Made by a program: the position numbers and the translations under genes
Shown here: one piece after another, positions 1 through 4,616 of the stretch
How positions within the stretch are numbered: position 1 is the stretch's first letter
How the letters are laid out: each line of letters starts with the position of its first letter
Notes under the pieces: model-generated
Told to the model about the DNA's origin: nothing
The model's database searches: none
What the model saw: the letters and a program-made list of their open reading frames with translations, nothing else
From: JAZSMS01 sp045536015
GTDB taxonomy: Bacteria > Bacillota > Clostridia > Christensenellales > QALW01
Direction: 5' to 3'
Length of the DNA stretch: 8,165 nucleotides
NCBI GenBank assembly: GCA_045536015.1
Contig: JAZSMS010000066.1
Coordinates: forward strand, 1 to 8,165

Positions 1-31
1 AAATGCCCACGGAATTATCCGTGGGCATTTT
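1..31 (+). terminator. Intrinsic terminator of an upstream gene outside the window
   Basis: Positions 1-13 and 18-30 are perfectly complementary (13 bp, core TGCCCACGGA) around a 4-base loop ATTA, and the right arm ends in TTTT. This is the form of a rho-independent terminator. The gene it serves lies to the left and is not visible. The left arm begins with AAA at the window edge, so it might also work for a minus-strand gene, but no such gene is seen on its right. Confidence 0.7.
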
Positions 32-157
32 CATATTTATGCATAAAACGACCTTTTCGCAAGCGTTAATGGTTAAGTTGGCATATATTTATGCGGGTAC
101 GTATGGGGTGATTGGCTTACGTAAACAAATAAAAAGCCAAAAGATTAAAGTTTTTAC

Positions 158-186
158 TTTACTTTTATTAGAATTTTCAATATAAT
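158..186 (+). promoter_or_regulatory. Predicted sigma-70/SigA-type promoter of the Cys-rich lipoprotein gene
   Basis: A perfect -10 hexamer TATAAT lies at 181-186, with TTTACT (4 of 6 matches to TTGACA) at 158-163 and an exact 17-base spacer. The predicted transcription start near 193 leaves a leader of about 25 bases that contains the AGGAG ribosome binding site at 208-212. The surrounding stretch 140-205 is very AT-rich, as expected for a promoter. The prediction rests on pattern alone. Confidence 0.65.
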
Positions 187-218
187 AAATTTGTATCAAA
201 AAATTTCAGGAGAAATTT

Positions 219-2129
219 ATGAAAGGTAAAATTATTTTAGCGCTTATTTTATCAGCTATGCTTTGCGTTGTTTTTTCGCTTACGGCATGCGGTAGTACAC
301 CGTCAACACCTGATGATGGCACGCAAAGCTCTTCGGGTATTGAAGACGTCAGCGGCTCTTCAGGCTCCGACACGGGCACTTCTTCAGATTCCGGTACGGG
401 CGGCTCTTCAAGCACGGGGACTGGTAATTCTTCGTCAGATAACAACGATTCATCTAAAGAAGAATACGTTTGCGAAGGCTGCGGCAAAACGATCAGCGTA
501 AACGAAGTACATGCTCTTTGCGAATATTGCGGCGAATACGTATGTTCAGGCAACCACGATAAGTGCGGCAACCAAGGCGGCACCGAAAAGGTCTGCAACC
601 ACACCGCTGAAGGTCTTATCCCTGTCGGCAGGGAAGAAGTCATCTGCGCTTGGGCTGATTATTACGATCACTACTACTGCGAAGTTTGCGAAAAATATTT
701 CTATTATGACCCAACGTCCGCATCAATTACACTTTTCGTTGAGTGTGGCGACTGCAACGGCGATAAGCAGGACGGGCATTTCTGTAATACCTGTCAAACG
801 TTGGTTAAAGAGCTTTGCTCACATTGCAGCAGCTGCTTGAATTGCTGTGAATGCAATTTTGAAGACTTAACAACCTACTGTCCGCAATGTACTAACGAAG
901 TAACCTATTATGAAGGCTTTGCTCCATCTTGCGATCACCCGGGCTTTTATGATACCTATCAATGTGGTATGTGCGATATTACCTACCGCATTGAAGGCAC
1001 AACCTACATCAAGCTTGAAAACGGCTATGCTGAAATCCCACCGTTAGGCCACAGAATCGAAAACGGTGTTCCGGCTTGCTTAAACTGCGGCTATTTATAT
1101 AGCGACAAAGTCTGCGTTGGTTGCTTAAGCAGCGAAAACGGTTGCGGAACGTGCTGTTTTGACTATTTCAGCACAGCATTTATCAGACCTGTTGAATATA
1201 CTGCGCAGTTAAGAACTAAAATCGGCGACGTTTGGGTAAGGCTTGATTTGTATTACGACGAGCACAGTAATTACGCAAGGTTAGATTATAAGCTTAAGGC
1301 GCAAGATGACTACGGCTATGTCGAAGTTGCAACCATAACTGCAACTGCAAGCCGTATCACCGATTTCGTAATCGAATTTGTTCCTACCGCGTCAACCGTT
1401 TTTTACAGAAGTCATTTGGATACAAACATTGATTTTTACGGGAACGCTTTACAAATTGATACCACCAAGATTTCATATTTCTCTATTGAAAACTCATATC
1501 AATATTGGGAAGACGGCTCTAACGAAGGCGCAAGCAGCAGGCTTTTTGCCTATATGAACTATCCTTTTGAAATTTGTGCAGATTGTCACGGTATTGCAAG
1601 TTTAGGCAGCCACGGCGTTTGCAGCGAGGACGGCTGCTCCAAATCACTTTGTGCAGGCCACGTTCACGGTCAATGCGACCATGAAAACATTGAAGAATAT
1701 TATGATACCTACTGCGGTATGCCAATGCACTACAAGTGTAACGACTGCAACCAAATTTTAGTTGCAACTTACGGCGTCGCAGGTGAGCACCTTGACGTTT
1801 GTGAAGAATGTATAAGGATTAAAGAAGAAATGGAAGGCTCGAACGGCAAAGATGACGGAACCGACAACGGCAGCGAAGGTGGTGATGACGGTATCGGTGG
1901 CGAAGGTGGCATCGGCGGCGGAGACATTGGCGGCGGTATGGGCGTTAACGTAACCTTAAACGGAGAATTTATTTTCGTACCATACTTTAATTTATCTGAT
2001 TTGATTTACGAATACTTTGGTGACGTTTCAAACGTTAAGTATATCGTTTATAACGGCATGCTTTGTGAAAATATTGAAGAAATGCTTTACGTTGTTATGT
2101 GCGAAGGCGACGTTATCGAAATCGGTTAA
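219..2129 (+). CDS. Cys-rich CxxC-knuckle surface lipoprotein with a C-terminal ThiS-like beta-grasp domain
   Basis: This is a predicted exported lipoprotein of 636 aa whose function I do not recognise. The start is fixed by AGGAG at 208-212, six bases before ATG. Residues 1-24 form a type II signal peptide with lipobox LTAC (lipidated Cys24). Residues 25-80 are a Ser/Gly/Thr/Asp linker. Residues 85-313 hold 32 cysteines, many as CxxC pairs (85/88, 101/104, 154/157, 176/179, 189/192, then an overlapping run 200-212, 221/224, 249/252, 287/290, 299/302, 309/312). A Cys-free, beta-rich segment follows (about 318-450), then a second Cys cluster (453-531, 11 Cys). Residues 541-573 are Gly/Asp-rich, and 576-636 resemble ThiS/MoaD-type beta-grasp domains. 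Residues 126-162 (CNH...HYYCEVCEKYF) resemble a degenerate repeat often seen in clostridial surface proteins. The CxxC pairs suggest structural zinc binding, but this is inferred. It appears monocistronic, with its own promoter and terminator. Confidence 0.93.
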   Translation: MKGKIILALILSAMLCVVFSLTACGSTPSTPDDGTQSSSGIEDVSGSSGSDTGTSSDSGTGGSSSTGTGNSSSDNNDSSKEEYVCEGCGKTISVNEVHALCEYCGEYVCSGNHDKCGNQGGTEKVCNHTAEGLIPVGREEVICAWADYYDHYYCEVCEKYFYYDPTSASITLFVECGDCNGDKQDGHFCNTCQTLVKELCSHCSSCLNCCECNFEDLTTYCPQCTNEVTYYEGFAPSCDHPGFYDTYQCGMCDITYRIEGTTYIKLENGYAEIPPLGHRIENGVPACLNCGYLYSDKVCVGCLSSENGCGTCCFDYFSTAFIRPVEYTAQLRTKIGDVWVRLDLYYDEHSNYARLDYKLKAQDDYGYVEVATITATASRITDFVIEFVPTASTVFYRSHLDTNIDFYGNALQIDTTKISYFSIENSYQYWEDGSNEGASSRLFAYMNYPFEICADCHGIASLGSHGVCSEDGCSKSLCAGHVHGQCDHENIEEYYDTYCGMPMHYKCNDCNQILVATYGVAGEHLDVCEECIRIKEEMEGSNGKDDGTDNGSEGGDDGIGGEGGIGGGDIGGGMGVNVTLNGEFIFVPYFNLSDLIYEYFGDVSNVKYIVYNGMLCENIEEMLYVVMCEGDVIEIG

Positions 2130-2160
2130 CGCTTGCTTGTCTTTAAGTTATTGACATTAA

Positions 2161-2195
2161 AAAACGCCGTTAATCGACCTATAGCGGCACTTTTT
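2161..2195 (+). terminator. Probable intrinsic terminator of the Cys-rich lipoprotein gene
   Basis: GCCGTTA at 2166-2172 pairs with TAGCGGC at 2182-2188 (one G-T pair) around a 9-base loop. The stem is preceded by AAAA and followed, after two bases, by TTTTT at 2191-2195. It lies 32 bases after the stop codon of the preceding gene. The stem is shorter than the other terminators in this window, so efficiency is uncertain. Confidence 0.55.
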
Positions 2196-2222
2196 GGATA
2201 ATAAACCACATATAAAGCAAAC

Positions 2223-2257
2223 AAAAAAAGGCTTTTGGGACTACCCAAAAGCCTTTT
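2223..2257 (-). terminator. Strong terminator, mainly minus strand, of the GGGtGRT gene remnant
   Basis: Positions 2226-2239 and 2244-2257 form a perfect 14-bp stem (AAAAGGCTTTTGGG) with a 4-base loop. Read on the minus strand, the GC-containing stem is followed by a run of seven T (2229 down to 2223), the classical terminator form; on the plus strand the tail is only TTTT then AAG. It lies about 25 bases past the stop codon of the minus-strand gene remnant, so it is most likely the original terminator of that gene. It could also back up the plus-strand terminator just before it. Confidence 0.75.
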
Positions 2258-2282
2258 AAGTTTATAAAGTTAATTAAGTTAA

Positions 2283-2372
2283 TTAAGCCTTAAAGCCTTC
2301 TTCAATAGCAACTGCAACGGCTACGGTTGCGCCAACCATTGGGTTGTTACCCATACCGATAAGCCCCGGCAT
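2283..2372 (-). pseudogene. C-terminal remnant of a GGGtGRT-family protein gene
   Basis: On the minus strand a 29-codon open stretch reads MPGLIGMGNNPMVGAT, continues through a V/A-rich run to IEEGFKA, and ends at a TAA (2283-2285). From memory this matches the extreme C-terminus of GGGtGRT proteins, a clostridial family of roughly 330 aa and unclear function that ends in a GLIGMGNNPMVGAT-type motif. Only about the last 27 residues remain: an in-frame TAA lies directly before the ATG, and the sequence further upstream on that strand shows no family similarity. A terminator follows at the usual distance. The piece is thus a truncated 3' end, by deletion, rearrangement or misassembly. The ATG coincides with a family position, and no ribosome binding site is visible before it, so I do not call it a working gene. 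Confidence 0.75.
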
Positions 2373-2530
2373 TTATAGGCGGCGCAGGGTAGGGAAATCC
2401 TTGGTTTTAGATAAAGAGATTTTATGCTGCGCTATTCTCATTAAAGATGTTTTTTATTACGTGCGGGCAGAACGCGCGCCAATTAAAACGCGCATTGTTG
2501 CTTACGGGGCGTTTTTTATGGTTGATTGAT
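2373..2530. other. Unassigned intergenic segment between gene remnant and promoter region
   Basis: No convincing gene is seen here. The longest plus-strand open frame (2344-2529) starts inside the antisense of the GGGtGRT remnant and has no ribosome binding site. The stretch is less AT-rich than the region after it and has local palindromes: GCGCG 2474-2478 with CGCGC 2489-2493, and AAAACGC 2485-2491 with GCGTTTT 2509-2515, the latter followed by more T, a weak terminator-like form. Its sharp left border with the gene remnant suggests inserted or rearranged DNA, perhaps a dispersed intergenic repeat. That is inference. Confidence 0.3.
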
Positions 2531-2531
2531 A

Positions 2532-2545
2532 TGCAGTAAACTGCA
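2532..2545. promoter_or_regulatory. 14-bp dyad TGCAGTAAACTGCA, candidate operator upstream of the InlB-repeat lipoprotein gene
   Basis: The arms TGCAGT (2532-2537) and ACTGCA (2540-2545) are perfect inverted repeats around AA. The spacing is too tight for an RNA hairpin, which favours a protein binding site. It matches 12 of 14 positions of TGCAGTTAATTGCA, which occurs twice near the window end. It lies about 90 bases upstream of the best promoter of the next gene, or about 17 bases before a weaker alternative (TTGAAA 2562-2567, AATTAT 2585-2590). Confidence 0.4.
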
Positions 2546-2634
2546 ATTTTTATGAATATGATTGAAAAATATACAGTTTTAATTAATTATTATTAAAGAA
2601 TATGCATTTTTTTATGTAGTAGACTTAAAATCAT

Positions 2635-2664
2635 TTGTTTTTATGCGATAAAATATGGTACAAT
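2635..2664 (+). promoter_or_regulatory. Predicted promoter of the InlB-repeat lipoprotein gene (extended -10)
   Basis: TACAAT at 2659-2664 is preceded by TG at 2656-2657, giving an extended -10 element. TTGTTT at 2635-2640 can serve as a weak -35 with an 18-base spacer. The predicted start near 2671 leaves a leader of about 67 bases that includes a hairpin (2687-2716) and the AGGAG site (2727-2731). Confidence 0.55.
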
Positions 2665-2686
2665 GCTTCTATACTTTTTATTTTGG

Positions 2687-2716
2687 TCAGTTTTTTACGT
2701 TTGTGGCAAAAACTGA
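2687..2716 (+). promoter_or_regulatory. Leader hairpin just upstream of the ribosome binding site
   Basis: TCAGTTTTT (2687-2695) and AAAAACTGA (2708-2716) form a perfect 9-bp stem with a 12-base loop in the predicted leader. The stem ends 10 bases before the AGGAG at 2727-2731 and does not cover it. It is A/T-rich and lacks a following T run, so it is not a terminator. It may protect the mRNA 5' end or be a simple control element. I see no match to a known riboswitch. Confidence 0.35.
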
Positions 2717-2737
2717 TAAACCCTGAAGGAGAGAATT

Positions 2738-4546
2738 ATGAAAAAAAGTATTTTAGTAGGTTTGATTACTATTATTTTCGCTTTTTGCTTTATTGCATGT
2801 GGCGAAGTAGCTGTTCACACCGTTACCTTTGACGGTGCAGGTATAATTGAAAACAAAGAAGTGGACGTTCGCAACAATGCTACGGTTGAAAAGCCTGAAG
2901 ATCCTGACGTTGCAGGTTACGACTTTGTTGGTTGGTTTATTGGTGAAAACGAATATGATTTTGCCACACCTGTAACAGAAAATATCACGTTAGTTGCAAA
3001 GTTTTCCGCAATAGAATACACCGTTTCTTTTAATACGGACGGTGGTAATACTGTTGACAGCCAAACTGTAAACTATAACGGAAAGGCTCAAAAGCCTGCT
3101 GACCCTGAAAAAGTAGGGTATAACTTTGCGGGATGGTTCGTTGGCGAAAACGAATACGACTTTGCGAGCGCCGTTACCGAAAGTATTGAAATCGTTGCTA
3201 AATGGCAAATTAAGACTTTCACGGTTACCTTTAATACGGACGGAGCAGAAGCAATTGAAGACCAAACCGTAAATTATAACGGAAAGGCTCAAAAGCCAGC
3301 TGACCCTGAAAAAGAAGGTCTTGTTTTCGTTGGTTGGTATGCCGGTGAAAGCAAATATGATTTTGAAGCTCCTGTTACTGGTCCCGTTGATTTGGTTGCT
3401 GTTTACGAAGTAGAACTTATTTTTGAAGACGTAATCGGTACTTGGGCGGGCGAAGAAATTGCGTACGGTATGAGTTTTGCAACCTATTCAATTGTTATTA
3501 ATACAGACGGAACAGGTAGCGGTTCTTATACAATGTATGGCTATGAAATACCTATGACTATTACGGGCTTTGCCGTTGAAAACAACAGATTGGTTATGTC
3601 TTACGACGGTAAAACGCACGAATTCAAAATGAAAGAAGGCAAACTTGTTGCAACAGGTATAAATAGCGGCTCTGAAGGTACTATTGAGCTTGCCTCCAGC
3701 AACATTGTTGTAGCAGAGCTTGCAAACGTTTATGAAGGCGCAGAAGACTTTAGTGGAATGAGCATTCTTTATACGCTAACCGTAACAGATGAAGGTATTA
3801 GCGTAGAAATAGATATGTTTGGCGAGATAACAAAGCTTGACGTTGTAGAGCTTTCCAATAAATTAGTTTTAAGCTATTACGGTATGGAAGGTGTTCTCGT
3901 ATATGACGGTGAAAAATTCGTTGGTATCGGCGTAATGGGTGGTGCTTTAGCTCTTACAGAAAAAGTTGTTGTTCCTCAAGAACCTATTACTATGGATGAT
4001 ATCGCCGGCTCATGGGAAGGTAAGGAAATTACCGAGTGGGGTAACTACGATTATTCCTTTACGTTAAAAGAAGACGGAACCGGCAGCGGTGTCTACGTTG
4101 ACGAAGCCGGTACTTATTCCACGGAATTTACAGTAACTGCTATTGCTATTAACGGCAATAAGGTTACTTTAAGTGCAGTTGTCGAAACAATGGATTATTC
4201 AATCGTGTTTACTTATGCAGATGGCGTTATGACTTCAGATATGGGCTTTGTATGGGGTACACTTACAGTTGAAAGGGCTATAACGGTTGCCGATATCGCA
4301 GGCAGATACGAAGGCTCAGAAAGCTTTTATGGTATGGAATTTGCAGGCTATATGGTAATAAATGCTGACGGAACGGGAAATGCAGCTTTTGATTCAATGA
4401 CTGTTGAAATTACTGCAGTTACTGTTTCAGGCAATATCGTAACGGTTACTCATGATATGGGTGTGACAGTGTTTACCTATGCAGACGGTGTTATGACTTC
4501 AGATGCAGGCTTTATGGGCGGCTCTATTTCAGTTGAAAGGGCATAA
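2738..4546 (+). CDS. Surface lipoprotein with three InlB-type B repeats and four tandem beta-rich repeats
   Basis: This is a predicted exported lipoprotein of 602 aa, probably a surface or adhesion protein; its ligand is unknown. AGGAG at 2727-2731 lies six bases before ATG. The signal peptide ends in FIAC (Cys21), an acceptable but not ideal lipobox. Residues 27-89, 93-156 and 160-223 are three InlB-type B repeats (Listeria-Bacteroides repeat, Flg_new family): V-x-F-x-x-x-G, a conserved P-x-D-P/A-D-P, GY-x-F-x-GW and YDF, ending in A-K-F/W or AVY. From 228 to the end there are four further repeats (about 228-320, 324-412, 416-514, 515-602). Each opens with I-G/A-G-x-W/Y-x-G or a variant (ANVYEG), and most carry a DGTG-like turn, G/N-N-x-V/L and a closing G-x-L/I-x-V-E pattern. 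These suggest small lipocalin-like beta domains, which is inferred. No LPXTG or transmembrane anchor is seen. A terminator-like hairpin follows. Confidence 0.94.
   Translation: MKKSILVGLITIIFAFCFIACGEVAVHTVTFDGAGIIENKEVDVRNNATVEKPEDPDVAGYDFVGWFIGENEYDFATPVTENITLVAKFSAIEYTVSFNTDGGNTVDSQTVNYNGKAQKPADPEKVGYNFAGWFVGENEYDFASAVTESIEIVAKWQIKTFTVTFNTDGAEAIEDQTVNYNGKAQKPADPEKEGLVFVGWYAGESKYDFEAPVTGPVDLVAVYEVELIFEDVIGTWAGEEIAYGMSFATYSIVINTDGTGSGSYTMYGYEIPMTITGFAVENNRLVMSYDGKTHEFKMKEGKLVATGINSGSEGTIELASSNIVVAELANVYEGAEDFSGMSILYTLTVTDEGISVEIDMFGEITKLDVVELSNKLVLSYYGMEGVLVYDGEKFVGIGVMGGALALTEKVVVPQEPITMDDIAGSWEGKEITEWGNYDYSFTLKEDGTGSGVYVDEAGTYSTEFTVTAIAINGNKVTLSAVVETMDYSIVFTYADGVMTSDMGFVWGTLTVERAITVADIAGRYEGSESFYGMEFAGYMVINADGTGNAAFDSMTVEITAVTVSGNIVTVTHDMGVTVFTYADGVMTSDAGFMGGSISVERA
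3061..3318 (+). repeat. Near-identical 57-bp direct repeats inside the InlB-repeat region (201-bp unit)
   Basis: Positions 3061-3117 and 3262-3318 agree at 53 of 57 bases, exactly 201 bases (67 codons) apart. They encode the same stretch QTVNYNGKAQKPADPEK in the second and third InlB-type repeats. The shared TTTAATACGGACGG near 3030 and 3231 keeps the same offset. The DNA identity is much higher than to the first repeat, pointing to recent duplication or gene conversion. Confidence 0.85.
4207..4504 (+). repeat. Direct repeats marking duplication of the last two beta-rich domains
   Basis: Positions 4207-4240 and 4471-4504 agree at 31 of 34 bases, 264 bases (88 codons) apart. They encode VFTYADGVMTSD in the third and fourth beta-rich repeats. 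Both copies are followed downstream by CAGTTGAAAGGGC. The conservation of third codon positions shows that these two domains separated recently. Confidence 0.8.
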
Positions 4547-4566
4547 TAACTAAAAACAGACAACAC

Positions 4567-4606
4567 TAAACCGCGAAAAAAGAATAAATTTTTCGCGGTT
4601 TATTTT
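4567..4606 (+). terminator. Terminator-like hairpin between the two large surface protein genes
   Basis: Positions 4567-4580 and 4589-4602 form a perfect 14-bp stem (core CCGCGAAAAA) with an 8-base loop. The right arm ends in GGTTTA and runs into TTTT (4603-4606), an interrupted T tail. It lies 20 bases after the stop of the upstream gene. Its right arm ends only four bases before the AAGGGA of the next gene (4607-4612), so it may act as a partial terminator or attenuator rather than a full stop. Confidence 0.65.
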
Positions 4607-4616
4607 AAGGGATATT

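Noticed and set aside
3..185. Plus-strand open frame of 60 codons at the window start
   Set aside because: Its ATG lies inside the terminator stem, no ribosome binding site can precede it, and its end overlaps the predicted promoter.
206..643. Minus-strand open frame of 145 codons opposite the lipoprotein start
   Set aside because: It is antisense to the Ser/Gly-rich linker and Cys-rich region, whose codon bias leaves the opposite strand open; the plus-strand gene has a promoter, a ribosome binding site and a signal peptide, and this one has none.
471..1157. Rubredoxin, ferredoxin or heme-binding cytochrome
   Set aside because: No CxxCH heme motif, no 2[4Fe-4S] CxxCxxCxxxCP pattern and no rubredoxin CPxCG pair set is present; the run at residues 200-212 lacks the trailing CP and spacing of ferredoxins.
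2344..2529. Plus-strand open frame of 61 codons in the intergenic region
   Set aside because: It begins antisense to the conserved GGGtGRT tail, lacks a ribosome binding site and shows no recognisable motif.
2635..2832. Plus-strand open frame of 65 codons over the promoter and start of the second lipoprotein gene
   Set aside because: It spans the predicted promoter and leader and then overlaps the real gene in another frame; no ribosome binding site is present.
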